Of a stretch of DNA of 64,000 bases, positions 34,801-45,270 are shown piece after piece (positions within the stretch are counted from its first letter, which is position 1; the number at the start of each line of letters is the position of its first letter). Source of the DNA: Lepus europaeus (lineage: Eukaryota > Chordata > Mammalia > Lagomorpha > Leporidae); assembly GCF_033115175.1 (NCBI RefSeq), contig NC_084838.1, forward strand, positions 39,721,468 to 39,785,467. The letters run 5' to 3'. The notes beneath the pieces were generated by a model. That model saw only the letters and a program-made list of their open reading frames with translations, did not search any database and was not told the origin of the DNA. The position numbers and the translations under genes were made by a program.

Positions 34801-35580
34801 ACTTCCACGCGGCTGTGACCCAAGCCGGCCAACAGCACTGTCACATGGCTACCACCACGGAGAGGTAAGGGTCCCTTCCAGGGGCGTGGGCACAATGAGA
34901 GTGGGGAAAAAACTCCTCAAGCGTTTGTGAGTGGCTGAACACAATCGCCCTCAAGGCACCGACGGGAAGCGAAGTTCGGGAGAGACGGTAGCCGGAAGCC
35001 CACGGGAAGCGTGTGCAAACCCCCCGGCGACCCCTCGCCTCCCTGCCCGAGTCCGCGCACTCACCGCGCACGCAGAGCAGTGACATGGCCGAGGCGCGGG
35101 CCAGCCTCCGCCGCGCCCCAGCCTCGCCGCCGCACCGGGCCGCTCGCTCTTTCCTCTCAGCAGGTGCGGCGGCTGCTCCCGCTACCCGCCCCACGGGTCC
35201 GGCCGCTCAGCATGGTCCCAGTCGCAGGCAGCGTCCCTCCGCTCCCTCACACCCTTCCCCAATCTCACCGTCCGAGCAAACTCGGGACGGCGGCGAGTAC
35301 CGGCTGGCTAGCGGGGGACTGGGCGCGGCACCGCGGCGCCATCGCCGGGAGGCAGGAGCGACAGGGACTCGCCCCCCCCTTCACTCCACCCGGGATCAGA
35401 GCGAGCGCCTGGGCGGAACCAAGCCGTGGCGCCCCACCCCCTAGCCAATCAACTCACGCCCAGTCCACCGACCCCGCCCCCCACGAGCACGTAGGAGGCG
35501 GGGTCCCCTTCCGCTTTCCTTACGTGCAAGACCGAGGCAGCTCCGCCCACTAATAAGGCTCCAAGCGGGGCGGGGCTTTT
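34800..35580 (-). promoter_or_regulatory. UNC13B: UNC13B CpG-island promoter
   Basis: GC- and CpG-dense block around the first exon. Upstream of the start codon on the minus strand it contains a CCAAT-type box (agccaatcaa, 35440-35449) and GC boxes (accccgcccccc about 35469; ggggcggggc about 35566-35575). No TATA box is evident, fitting a broad CpG-type start. The transcription start was not pinned down; 35.2-35.4 kb is a reasonable guess. Confidence 0.8.
35065..35086 (-). CDS. UNC13B: UNC13B (Munc13-2) first coding exon
   Basis: On the minus strand ATG is at 35086-35084, reading M-S-L-L-C-V-R plus one base of the next codon (G), then a consensus donor GTGAGT from 35064. This is the N-terminus of UNC13B as I remember it from human; it leads into the C2A domain, which binds RIM and positions Munc13-2 at the presynaptic active zone, where the protein primes synaptic vesicles by opening syntaxin. 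Only these 22 bases of coding sequence fall in the window; the next exon (expected V-K-R-A-K-F) must lie beyond position 1. Gene order (UNC13B, then ATOSB and STOML2 on the other strand) supports the call. The reading frame stays open upstream of the ATG but has no in-frame ATG that I could find. An out-of-frame upstream ATG lies at 35213. Confidence 0.9.
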
Positions 35581-36380
35581 TCTCACCTGCGTAAGGCGGG
35601 AAATGAAGCACTCTGCTCCTCGCACGTGGGTGAGGCTCCCACTCAGTAACAGATTCTTTTCATTGAAGAATTTCCACAGGACTTCCTTAAGGAATCCACT
35701 GCTGACAGCTGACAGAGTACTTGACTGTAATAATTTAACAAGGTGGCACCACACAGCCCACAAAGTTAAACATAGAGCATAAAGTCTGGAGACCTATCTA
35801 GACGTTTTCTCATGCTTATTGTATCTCCAATGTCTCAAATAGTGTCTTGTATATAGAGACCAGTTACTGAATGGAGAATGTTGGAGAGATATTTTAATCA
35901 GAGGACTTCTGGCAACATGACACAGCACATGTGAGGAAACAGAAAAAAAAAAAAAGCAGAAAGCAGGAAGATAGACTGCTACAGCATGATGCACAGATCC
36001 ACCACCACCCCCAAATTATGATTTAATTAGTTTGGGGTAGAGCTCAGAAGTCTGATCTTTTTAAGGTTCCTCAGCTAATTCTATTTGTGCTGCCACAGTT
36101 AGACACCACCAAACTAGGTGCTTTGTAAGGGCCTCATTAGCCCAGCTCAGATTTGCAAGCCCTTAGCCCCTTAGGATTCTGCATGCCACACTCAGGGTGA
36201 GTCTCTCTAACAAGATCATTGCCCTCCAAAAGCAAACCCTGGTTACTATATGATTGCTGTCACTAGAAAAAGTGCTATGACAGAGTGACACTTGAAATGC
36301 TATAGCTAGGAGCCTAAGGAAGTAAACGAGAAGAATTGATCTTGCCACTATTTATCCAAATTTGCATAATACCCCAAGAA
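35581..36380. other. Intergenic sequence without recognised genes
   Basis: Unique-looking sequence between the UNC13B CpG island and the first intergenic SINE; an A run at 35942-35954. Confidence 0.45.
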
Positions 36381-36382
36381 AA

Positions 36383-36716
36383 AAAAACTTTTTAAAGATT
36401 TATTCATTTATTTGAAAGGCAGAGCTAGAGAGAGAGAGAGAGAAACAGAGAGAGGTCTTCCATCCATTGGTTCACTTCCCAAATGGCCGCAACAGCTGGA
36501 GCTGGGCCAATCTGAAGCCAGGAGCCAGGAGATTCTTCTGGGCCTCCCATGTGGGTCCAGGGACCCAAGCACTCGGGCCCTCTTCCACTGCTTTCCCAGG
36601 CCATTGTCAGAGAGCTGGATCAGAAGAAAAGCATCCAAGCACTAACTGGCACCCATATGGGTTCCTGACGCTGCAGGTGGAGGCTTAACCTATAATGCCA
36701 TAGTGCCACTCCCCAC
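36383..36716 (-). repeat. Type 2 SINE
   Basis: tttttaaagatttattcatttatttgaaag to gccatagtgccactcccc. Confidence 0.9.
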
Positions 36717-37068
36717 TCCCTAACAATTTTGAAATCAACTCAACCAGTCAACAGCGACACCTCATGCCAAAGACAATAGGCATTCTCCCAGACTGCTGGG
36801 GGTTGGGATACCTAGCTATTTAGCCCAAGTGTCCTAAACCACAATAGCAAGGAATTAAAAACAGTTTGAATTTCTGGATTCTTGGACTGAGTTTAGAGAC
36901 AAGAACAAACAGAGCTCTTATGGAACCAGAGATTCTCCTAGGGATGCAGAGGCCACCCAGTGAACGATGGAAAGTCATTCTGCATTTAGAAGCAGTTCAG
37001 AGCAGCAGGAAATACCCTAATAAAATTATAAAGAGCGTGAACTTTGGAGCCATACAAGATTCAGCTGG

Positions 37069-37889
37069 TGTATTAACTATTGCTATGTAACAGATTACCC
37101 CCAAACTCAGTGGTTGATTATCTCACAGTTTCTCTGGGTCAGAATCTGGGCATGGCTTACCTGGATCCTCTGGTTCAGAATTTCTCACTAGCTTCCAAGT
37201 GTCAGCTGGACTGAAGAAGGATCCACATCCACACTCACTCATGTGATGGTTGGCAGGACTCAATTCCTCCTTGGCTTTCGGACTGAGAGCCTCGGTTCCT
37301 TGTCCTATGGGCCTGTCTAACACAGCAGCTTGTTTCATGGAAACACATGAGCTAAGGAAGCAATAGAATCTGCTACCAAAATAGAAGTCACAATCTTTTG
37401 TATCCTAATCACAGAAACCACATCCCCTCCCTTTTACTGCATTCTCTTTATCAGAAGCAAATCACTCCCAAGGGAAGGGAATGACACAAGTGCATGAATA
37501 CTACCAGGAGGCAGGATCTTTGGAGGGGCATCTTAGAAATCTTTCTGTAGAGGCAAGCATAGTGCAACAGAAGGTGCCACTTGGGACACCTGCATGTGTG
37601 TTTGAGTCCCAGCTACTCTGCTTCCAATCCCACTTCCTGGTAATGTGCCTAGGAGGCAGCAGATGATAAGCCAAGTACCCGTCACCCACATAGAAAGTCC
37701 AAGTGGAGTTCTGAGCTCCTGGCTTTGGCCTGGCCCAGCCCTGGTTGTTGCAGGCACTTGGGGAGTGAACCAGCAGATGGAAGATCTCAGTCCTTCTCTC
37801 TGTGTCTCCCTCTGTCTGTCACCCTGACTTTCAAACAAAGTTAAGAACAAAAGAAGGATGGAAGGAAGGAAAGAAATCTTACTACCATA
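37069..37889 (+). mobile_element. Old ERVL-class LTR (solo), interrupted by a SINE
   Basis: Begins TGTATTAACTATTGCTATGTAA; contains ctcacagtttctctgggtcagaatctggg, cactcactcatgtgatggttggcagga and tgcatgaatactaccaggaggca; ends near actaccata. These blocks match a widespread mammalian LTR whose exact family name I cannot fix. No internal retroviral genes. Confidence 0.65.
37549..37871 (+). repeat. Type 3 SINE inserted in the LTR
   Basis: AGAAATCTT at 37535-37543 and 37872-37880 flanks it. Body cctaggaggcagcagatgataagcc; tail with (GGAA)n. Confidence 0.88.
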
Positions 37890-38381
37890 CCTAGATTTGA
37901 GTCCTAACTCTGGAACCTGTGACCTTGAGTAAGTTATATTATCTCAACTTCTCAGGCAGTAATAACATTATCTACTTCATAGGATGGCTTTGAAGATTAA
38001 ATGAATCAATTTATTTAAATTACTTGGTATGTACTAAAATCTCAACACATGTTGGTTATTCCTCAGGTTGTAGACACTAGAGGGAAATGCGTCTCAGAGG
38101 TGAAAATGGGCCAAGCAGAGCAAGAGTCACTGTCTGAAGGTGATGCAGGCTCCATGGCATCATAGTTTCCTAGTTAAAAGGAAAAATTCACAGAAAGAAA
38201 CAAGGTGTTCTTCAGGTGCTTGACAACACCCGTTATACTCATCAGCATGCTAAATGTATCTTTAGGAGCAACTCAGTGATAACAACGCAGAGCGTCCCTG
38301 GCCCATGATCATTAGTTATTCCAATACAGTACAGGGAAGCTCTTCAGCATTTGAAATTTCACCTTTAGATATAGCTGACAG

Positions 38382-38678
38382 GTGCTGGCACTGTGGCATA
38401 GCAGGTAAAACCAATGCCTGCAATGCCAGCATCTGACATGGGCACTGGTTCAAATCCCAGCTGCCCTGCTTCTGATCCAGCTCCCTACTAATGGCCTGCG
38501 AAAAGCAGCAGAAGATGGCCCAAGTACTTGGGCCTCTGCCCCCGTGTGGGAGATGCAGATAAAAGTCCTGGCTTTGGCTTGGCCCAGAGAATGGAAGATG
38601 TATCTCTCTCTCTCTCTCTCTCTCTCTCTAATTCAGACTTTCAAGTGAATAAGCAAAAAAAAAAAAAAAAAAAAAAGA
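38382..38678 (+). repeat. Type 2 SINE, internally shortened, (TC)n and A22
   Basis: caggtgctggcactgtggcatagc head; deletion between ggcttggccc and agagaatgg; (TC)n at 38605-38628. Confidence 0.88.
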
Positions 38679-38913
38679 CTTAGTTGACAGGAAGCTGAGA
38701 GCTAGGATTCTTTCTGAGACCAGAAAATGCGAAGGGGAAGAGGGATCCAGGAAACTGGATAATGAAGGGAATCCTAAAATCTCAAGAGAAAAAGGCCAAA
38801 CACCCAGAGTCGACCCAATTGCTACTTTTGGAGGAGCTCCCAGACAGGAGGAAGGGACTAGGGTAAGAGTTCTCTCACAACAGAACAAACACCCTCTATC
38901 AACTTTACAGCTT

Positions 38914-39213
38914 AAAAAAAAAAAAAAAAAAAAAAAAGATTTATGGAGTCAGTGTTGTGTTGTAGCAGGTAAAGCTGCTGCCTGCAATTTTGGCATCCCA
39001 TACGGGAGCCAGTTCATATCCTGGCTGCTCCACTTGCTATCCAACTTCATGCTAATAGCTTGGGAAAAAAACAATTAAAGATGGCCCAAGTACTTGAGCC
39101 CCTGCACCCATGTAGGAGACTCAGATGGACGTCCTGCCTCGTGTTGTGGCCATTTAGGGAGTGAACTAGTGAGTGGAAAATATCTCTCTCTCCACATTTC
39201 AAATGAATAAACA
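38914..39213 (+). repeat. Type 2 SINE preceded by A24
   Basis: An A run (38914-38937) lies in front of the head ggagtcagtgttgtgttgtagc, as if the copy had landed behind another poly(A). Tail aaatgaataaacacttc. Confidence 0.85.
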
Positions 39214-39217
39214 CTTC

Positions 39218-39520
39218 TTTTTTAAAACAATGTATTTATTTATTTGAGAGTCAGAGCTACAGAGAGAGATCTTTCATCTGCTGGTTCACTCCCCAAATGG
39301 CCGCAACTGCCAGAGCTGTGCCCATCTGAAGCCAGGAGCCAGGAGCTTCTTCTAGGTCTCCAAGGTGGGTGCAGGCACTTGGGCCATCTTCTATTGCTTT
39401 CTCAGGCCATCAGCAGGTAGCTGTATCAGAAATGGAGCAGCCAAGACTCAACTTGCACCCATATGGAATACCAGCACCACAGGCGGGTGCTTAACCTACC
39501 ACACCACAGTGCTGGCCCCT
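39218..39520 (-). repeat. Type 2 SINE inserted in the tail of the previous SINE
   Basis: GAATAAACA(C/T)-TC flanks it (39205 and 39521). Tail-to-tail inverted pair with 38940-39213. Confidence 0.9.
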
Positions 39521-39557
39521 GAATAAACATATCTTAAAATAAAAAAATAAAATAAAA

Positions 39558-39812
39558 AAAGCAACAGAAACAGAGAGAGAGAGAGATATCTTCTATCCTC
39601 TGGTTCACTCCCCAAATTCCCCTGTCAGCAGGGGCTGGACCAGGCCAAAGACAACAGCTCCATCCGCAGGGACTCAGTTACTCAAGCCATTCTCCATTGC
39701 CTTCCCAGGATCAACAGCAGACAGCTGGGTTGAAAGCAGAGTATCGGAGATTTGAACTCCGCTCCAAAGTGGGATGCAGGTTCCGCAAGTGGCAGCTTAA
39801 ACTACTATACTA
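39558..39812 (-). repeat. Type 3 SINE, inverse, partial
   Basis: acagaaacagagagagagagag to gcagcttaaactactatactat; head eroded. Confidence 0.8.
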
Positions 39813-39813
39813 T

Positions 39814-40156
39814 GGGGCTGGCACTGTGGCGCAGCAGACTAAAGCCACAGCCCGCAGCGCCGGCATCCCATATGGGCACCAGTTCAAGTTTCGGCTGCTC
39901 CGCTTCTGATCCAGCTCTCTGCTATGGCCTGAGAAAGCAGTAGAAGATGGCCCAAGTCCTTGGGCACCTGCACCCATGTTGGAGACCTGGAAGAAGCTCC
40001 TGGCTCCTTGCTTCATATCAGCACAGCTCCGGCTGTTGCAGCCAACTAGGGAGTGAACCAGCAGATGGAAGACCCCCCAGCCCCCGCCTCTCCTTCTCTC
40101 TCTGTGTATCTCTGCTGACTTTCAAGTAAATAAATCTTAAAAAAAAAAAAAAAAAT
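39814..40156 (+). repeat. Type 2 SINE
   Basis: ggggctggcactgtggcgcagc; complete, 17-A tail. Confidence 0.92.
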
Positions 40157-40204
40157 ACAGAACAGGATGAAAAGGGCTTTCCTAGATTAAACAGGCTATG
40201 AAGA

Positions 40205-40545
40205 GGCCGGCGTCGTGGCTCAACAGGCTAATCCTCCACCTTGCGGCGCCGGCACACCGGGTTCTAGTCCTGGTCGGGGCACCGGGTTCTGTCCCTTTTC
40301 CAGGCCAGCTCTCTGCTATGACCTAGGAAGGCAGAGGAGGATGGCCCAAGTGCTTGGGCCCTGCACCCACATGGGAAACCAGGAGAAGCACATGGCTCCT
40401 GGTTTTGGATCAGCGCAGCGCGCTGGCCACAGCGGCCATTGGGGAGGTGAACCAACAGAAAAAGAAAGACCTTTCTCTATGTCTCTCCCTCTCACAGTCC
40501 ACTCTGCTCCATTCTGCCTGTAAAAAAAAAAAAAAAAAAAAAAAA
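40205..40545 (+). repeat. Type 1 SINE
   Basis: gccggcgtcgtggctcaacagg; missing about 14 bases in the ccccggttgcccc segment; A23 tail. Confidence 0.93.
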
Positions 40546-40614
40546 GGCACAATCTGAATACAAACCCAGCAGTATCACTCACCGGAGCTCAAGCAATTGG
40601 CCATAATGCCTTTC

Positions 40615-40952
40615 TTTTTTTTTTTTTAAGATTTTATTTATTTATTTAAGAGGTAGAGTTATAGACAGTGAGAGAGAGAAACAGAGAGAAAGGTCTTCCT
40701 TCCGTTGGTTCACCCCCAAAATGGCTGCTACGGCTGGAACTATGCCAATCCGAAGCCAGGAGCCAGGTGCTTCCTCCTGGTCTCCCATGCAGGTGCAGGA
40801 GCCCAAGCACTTGGGCCATCCTCCACTGCCCTCCCAAGCCACAGCAGAGAGCTGGACTGGAAGAGGAGCAACAGGGACTAGAACCCAGCACCCATATGGG
40901 ATGCCGGCGCCTCGGGCGGAGGATTAGCCAAATGAGCCGCGGTGCCAGCCCT
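40615..40952 (-). repeat. Type 1/2 SINE with perfect target-site duplication
   Basis: CATAATGCCTTTC at 40602-40614 and 40953-40965. Confidence 0.94.
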
Positions 40953-41014
40953 CATAATGCCTTTCAAGTACTAATAGAACCTAGCAGAAACTGTGGGTAG
41001 AATTAGGATTGTCT

Positions 41015-41245
41015 TCCCAAAGGAAATAGAATGGATCTCAAAGGATGACTAGGACTGGACATGAAAAGATGGAAGGCAGGGTGTGCCATACACAGAGAAT
41101 AAATAGCCTGAGCAAATAAGGAAATGAAAGCATAGAACCTGTGCAGGTATTTAAGAGTATGTTATAAAAATTTTGAGGGTTGGAGCCATAAGGTTGCTAG
41201 GAAGACTTCAGAAGGAGAACAGATGTCAGCTTGTAGAGAACACCT
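41015..41245 (+). repeat. Old medium-copy repeat (family unnamed)
   Basis: 'aaaggatgactaggactggacatgaaaagatggaaggcagggtgtgccatac...agcctgagcaaataaggaaatgaaagcat' follows a known old mammalian repeat consensus; also present at 32885-33090. Confidence 0.5.
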
Positions 41246-41265
41246 ACTTTTAAGAGACAGGAGGG

Positions 41266-41596
41266 GAGCTGTTATTGTGGCACTGTGGGTAAAGCTGCTG
41301 CCTGCAATGCAGGCATCCCCTATGGCCACTGGTTAGAGTCCAGCTGCTCCACTTCTGATTCAGCTTCCTGCTAATGGCCTGGAAAAAACAGCAGAAGATG
41401 GCCCCAAGTGCTTGGGCCCTGCCACCCACGTGGGAGACCTGGATGAAGCTCTGGGCTTGAGGCTTCAGCCTGGCCCAGACCCAGCAATTGCAGCCATCTG
41501 GGGAGTGAACCAGAGGATGGAAGTCTCTCTGTCTCTCCCTCTTTCTCTCTAACTCTGACCTTAAAATACATAAATAAATATTTTTAAAAAATAAAA
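41266..41596 (+). repeat. Type 2 SINE with target-site duplication
   Basis: AGACAGGAGG before (about 41256) and after (about 41597). Confidence 0.9.
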
Positions 41597-41619
41597 AGAC
41601 AGGAGGAAGAAAAGAAGAC

Positions 41620-41966
41620 GGGGCTGGCACTGTGGTGCAGTAAGTTAATCCTCCACCTACGAGGCTGGCATCCCATACAGGCACCGGTCCTAGTCCCAGC
41701 TGCTTCTAATCCAGCCCTCTGCTATGGCCTGGGAAAGCAGTGGAAGATGGCCCAACCACTTGGACCCCGCCCCAACGTGGGAGACCCAGAAGAAGCTCCT
41801 GGCTCCTGGCTTTGGATCAGCTCAGCTCTGGCCGTTAAGGCCATCTAGGGAGTGAACCAGCAGATGGAAGACCCCGTTCTCTCTGTCTCTCCCTCTCACT
41901 GTCTGTATCTGTAACTCTGACTCTCAAATAAATAACCAAAGTCTTAAAAAAAAAAAAAAAAAAAGA
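41620..41966 (+). repeat. Type 2 SINE
   Basis: ggggctggcactgtggtgcag; A19 tail runs straight into the next SINE head. Confidence 0.92.
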
Positions 41967-42290
41967 GGGGCTGGTGCTGTGGCACAGCTGGTTAAGGCCC
42001 TGGCCTGAAGCGCCAGCATCCCATATAGGCACCCTGCTCCACTTCCCATCCAGCTCTCTGCTATGGCCTGGGAAAGCAGTATGAGATGGCCCAAGCCCTT
42101 AGGCCCCTGCACCCATGTGGGAGACCCGGAAGAAGCTCCTGCTCCTGGCTTTGGATTGGCACAGCTCTGGCTATTGGAGCCATTTGGGGAGTGAACCATT
42201 GGATGGAAGACCTCTCTCTCTCTGCCTCTCCTCTCTCTGTGTAATTCTGACTTTCAAATGAATAAATAAATCTTTAAAAAAAAGAAAAGA
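41967..42290 (+). repeat. Type 2 SINE
   Basis: Directly behind the previous copy; slightly shortened body; tail aaatgaataaataaatcttt. Confidence 0.92.
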
Positions 42291-42382
42291 TGACAGAAAG
42301 AAAGAAAGAAAGAAAGGTAGGAAGGAAGGAAAAAGAGAGAAAGGGAGGGAGGGAGGGAGGAAAAGAAAAGGAAGGGTCAGAG
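42291..42382 (+). repeat. (GAAA)n / (GGAG)n purine microsatellite
   Basis: aaagaaagaaagaaagg then gggagggagggagg, grown from the SINE tail. Confidence 0.9.
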
Positions 42383-42469
42383 AGGAAAACAAGACAAGCA
42401 AATGACTTTCCTTGAAGACATGTATAATATATGTATGTTCTTCAAATTACAAACATTATCTTATTGAAG

Positions 42470-42632
42470 GGTAATTGAACATTTATCTATTCTCTAAACT
42501 CAGAGCTCCTGAAAAGCAATGGACATTTTTTTCTCTATCCTTAAGACATAATACAACACCTGCCACATTGATTTGTGAACAAAAATGATTTGTTGATGAA
42601 TTAAATAAATGAGTGAATTAATGAATAAGAAT
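42470..42632 (+). repeat. L2-like 3' end
   Basis: 'ctcagagctcctgaaaagcaatggaca...tacaacacctgccacattg...gttgatgaattaaataaatgagtgaa' follows the L2 3' consensus. Confidence 0.6.
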
Positions 42633-42653
42633 GTTTTAAGAACTGGTTACTAG

Positions 42654-42886
42654 GGGCCAGCACTGTGGTGTAGTGGGTAAAGCTGCCGCCTACAATGTCA
42701 ACATCCCATATGGGCACCGGTTTGAGACCTGGTTGCTCCACTTCCAATCCAGCTCTCTGCTATGGCCTGGGGAAGTCCTTGGGCCCCTGCACCCACATGG
42801 GAGGCCTAGAGGAGGCTCCTGACTTCGGATCGGCGAAGCTCTGACAGTCATGGCCAATTGAGGAGTGAACCAGTGGATGGAAGACT

Positions 42887-42924
<38 letters not shown>

Positions 42925-43003
42925 CCTCCTCCCTCCCTCTCTCGCTGCCTCTGTCTCTCTGTAACTCTGCCTTTCAAATAAATAAAGTAAATCTTAAAAA
43001 AAA
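42654..43003 (+). repeat. Type 2 SINE, first of three serial insertions
   Basis: Flanked by AAGAA(C/T)TGGTTACTAG on both sides (42639-42653, 43003-43018). (TC)n at 42890-42920. Confidence 0.93.
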
Positions 43004-43018
43004 AGAATTGGTTACTAG

Positions 43019-43282
43019 GGCAGTAGTTGTGGAGCAGCAAATTAAGCTGTTACTTGGAATACCTGCAACCCATATCGAGTGCCTGGTTTGAGTCCTGGCT
43101 ATTCCAGTTCCCATCCAGTGCCCTGCTAATGCACATCCTGGGAAGCTACATATGATGGCTAAGTACTCAGGTCCCTGCCACCCACAGGGGAGACCTGGAT
43201 TGAGTTCTGGGCCCCTAACTTCAGCCTGGCCCCAGGACTGAATGTTGTAAGCATATGGAGAGTGATCCAGCAGATGGAAGAT

Positions 43283-43313
<31 letters not shown>

Positions 43314-43347
43314 CAAATAATTAAAAGTAAACATTTAAAAAAAAAAA
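43019..43347 (+). repeat. Type 3 SINE, second of three serial insertions
   Basis: gggcagtagttgtggagcagc head. Flanked by AATTGGTTACT (43006-43016 and 43346-43356). (TC)n at 43284-43307. Confidence 0.9.
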
Positions 43348-43359
43348 TTGGTTACTGTT

Positions 43360-43600
43360 GGGGCTTCCAATCCAGCTTCCTGCTATTATGCACCCTGGAG
43401 GCAGAAGGTGATATTGCAAGTACTTGGGTCCCTGCCACCCATATAGGAGCCTCATATGGAGTTCTGGGCTGCTGGTGTTGGCCTCACTCAACCGTAGCTG
43501 TTGCAGGAATTTGGGGAGTAAATCAGTGAGTGGACGGTGTTTCTCTTTCTCTCTCTCCCTCTCTCTCTTGTTCACTCTTTCAAATTGAAAAAAAAAATTA
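43360..43600 (+). repeat. Type 3 SINE, 5'-truncated, third serial insertion
   Basis: ggggcttccaatccagcttcc start; flanked by TTACTGTT (43352-43359 and 43601-43608). Confidence 0.85.
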
Positions 43601-43734
43601 TTACTGTTAAAGACAAGCAAAGTAGTAATGACAGACTTAAATCAGCAATATACTATTGCAATAGAGGAAAAGTACAACATGAACTGAACTCCAATTTGTA
43701 CAGTGGCAACTAGGCCTTTAAAAGAGAGAATGAA

Positions 43735-43769
43735 ATCGCTTCTCGGCCTTTTGGCTAAGATCAAGTGTG
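43735..43769 (+). pseudogene. U2 snRNA retropseudogene, 3'-truncated
   Basis: The first 34-35 bases of U2 snRNA (starting ATCGCTTCTCGGCCTTTTGG and running to the branch-point-recognition region) are present essentially without change, and then the match stops. Everything after the 5' stem-loop, including the Sm site, is missing, so no functional U2 can be made. No U2 promoter elements were sought or seen. A-rich purine stretches (aagagagaatgaa before, aagaagaatgataa after) may be a worn target-site duplication. The form fits the known class of 3'-truncated snRNA pseudogenes arising from self-primed or aborted reverse transcription. Confidence 0.88.
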
Positions 43770-43789
43770 AAGAAGAATGATAAATGGAG

Positions 43790-44164
43790 GATGAGCAGCC
43801 AGCGGGTGGCCCAGCAGGTTAAGCTGCCACTTGCAATGCTGGCATCCTATGCTGGAGTGCTGGCTGGAGTCACAGCTGCTCTGCTTCCCATCCAGCTTCC
43901 AGTTAATGCACCTGAGAAAGCAACGGAAAGAGTCCAAGTAGTTGGGTCCCTGCCACCCGTGTGGGAGATCTAGAAGGACTTCCTGATTCCTGACAGATTC
44001 CTGATTCCTCACATGAGTGTGGCCTATTTCAACCATTTGGGGAATAAACTGGTGAATAGGAACATCTCTCTGTCTTTCCCTTTCTCCCTATCATTCTACC
44101 TTTCAAATAAGTAAATCTTTTTTTTTTTTAACTTTTTTTTTCTTTGACAGGCAGAGTGGACAGT

Positions 44165-44196
<32 letters not shown>

Positions 44197-44484
44197 TCTT
44201 CCTTTGCCGTTGGTTCACCCTCCAATGGCCGCCGCGGCCGGCGTACCACGCTGATCCGAAGGCAGGAGCCAGGTGCTTATCCTGGTCTCGCATGGGGTGC
44301 AGGGCCCAAGCACTTGGGCCATCCTCCACTGCACTCCCGGGCCACAGCAGAGAGCTAGACTGGAAGAGGAGCAATCCAGACAGAATCCAGTGCCCCAACC
44401 AGGACTAGAACCCGGTGTACCAGCGCCACAGTCGGAGGATTAGCCTATTGAGCCACGGCGCCAGCCAACAAATAAGTAAATCTT
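43790..44484 (+). repeat. Type 3 SINE split in its tail (outer element)
   Basis: gagcagccagcgggtggcccagcagg start; tail caaataagtaaatctt is broken at 44119 and repeated at 44469-44484. Confidence 0.9.
44120..44468 (-). repeat. Type 1 SINE inserted in the tail of a type 3 SINE
   Basis: Perfect 16-base duplication CAAATAAGTAAATCTT (44104-44119, 44469-44484). Confidence 0.95.
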
Positions 44485-44499
44485 AAAAAGTAAATAAAT

Positions 44500-44826
44500 C
44501 AGAGCCGTTGTTGTGACATAGTGAGTAAAGCCTCCACCTGTGACACCGGCCTCCCATGTGAGCACTAGTTTGAGTCCTGGCTACTCCACTTCCAATCCAG
44601 CTCCCTGCTAATGGCCTGGGAAAAACAGAAAATGGCCCAAGTGTTTGGGCCCCTGCCACCTATGTAGGAGACCCAGATGAAGCTCCTGGCTTCGGCCTGG
44701 CACAGCCCTGACCATTGCAACCATCTGGGGAATGAACCAGTGGATGGTAGATTCTCTGTCTTTCCCTCTGTCTCTGTAATTTGGACTTCCAAAATAAATA
44801 AATAAATATTTAAAAATAAATAAATA
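44500..44826 (+). repeat. Type 2 SINE
   Basis: cagagccgttgttgtgacatag; long (AAAT)n tail. Confidence 0.9.
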
Positions 44827-44949
44827 GAAGTACTCTGACCCTTCTCTTCTTAGCATCCTAAAGGCAGGAGATAAAATGAAAAGACCCATTTGGAAGATGT
44901 CCTTCTTATACCAGAAGGAAAATACCATTCTAATCATCAAGGATGAGAA

Positions 44950-45270
44950 GTTGAGGCCAAGGGAAATATATACAAATAAATCTTGGTCCACTAACCCTTA
45001 TCTTCCTGGTCATTTCTCCCCCTAATCAACTACCCTAGCCCCAACCCTTGGGCCTGGAAACGTCTTTACAGTTTACTATTCTTTGATGCCTAGCTCGAGC
45101 CATATCTTTGGGTCTTCACATCCTTATAAAGGCTTCCATGTCATGTAAGCTTACATTAAAAGTATATGAGTTGTTTTTCCCTGATAATCTGTCTTATGTC
45201 TATTTTTCCTAGGCCCAGCCAAAAAACCCTACCACGGTAGAGATAAAATTTGGCTTCCCCTACAGTTAAC
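44950..45270 (+). mobile_element. Probable old LTR fragment
   Basis: ccttataaaggcttccatgtcatg, ttccctgataatctgtcttatg and cccagccaaaaaaccctacca-ggtagag resemble the R/U5 end of an old ERV LTR. Family uncertain, non-coding. Confidence 0.4.

Larger units (their letters stand above)
1..35064 (-). other. UNC13B: UNC13B intron 1 (5' part, most of window's first half)
   Basis: Everything to the left of the UNC13B first-exon splice donor (GT at 35064-35063 on the minus strand) is inferred to be the beginning of its first intron. No sequence resembling the next UNC13B exon (C2A domain, starting V-K-R-A-K-F) was recognised, which fits the very long first intron of the human gene. The content is SINEs in both orientations, L1/L2 fragments and AT-rich unique sequence. 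The assignment rests on exon 1 and on conserved gene order. Confidence 0.8.
37022..38062 (+). repeat. MIR element split by an LTR and a SINE
   Basis: MIR 5' part at about 37028-37068 (aagagcgtgaactttggagcc). The MIR resumes at about 37890 (tttgagtcctaactctg, gtgaccttgagtaagtta, atagg-tggctttgaagattaaatgaa) and runs to about 38060. The intervening 37069-37889 is a later LTR, itself holding a rabbit SINE. Confidence 0.75.

Noticed and set aside
1-35064. UNC13B exon 2 within the window
   Set aside because: No minus-strand segment resembling the C2A start with splice signals was recognised; a short diverged exon could still have been missed.
35087-35194. N-terminal extension of UNC13B
   Set aside because: The frame is open upstream of M-S-L-L but only a GTG codon could start it; the ATG at 35213 is out of frame.
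43735-43769. Functional U2 snRNA gene
   Set aside because: Only the first 35 of about 190 bases are present; the Sm site and 3' stem-loops are missing.
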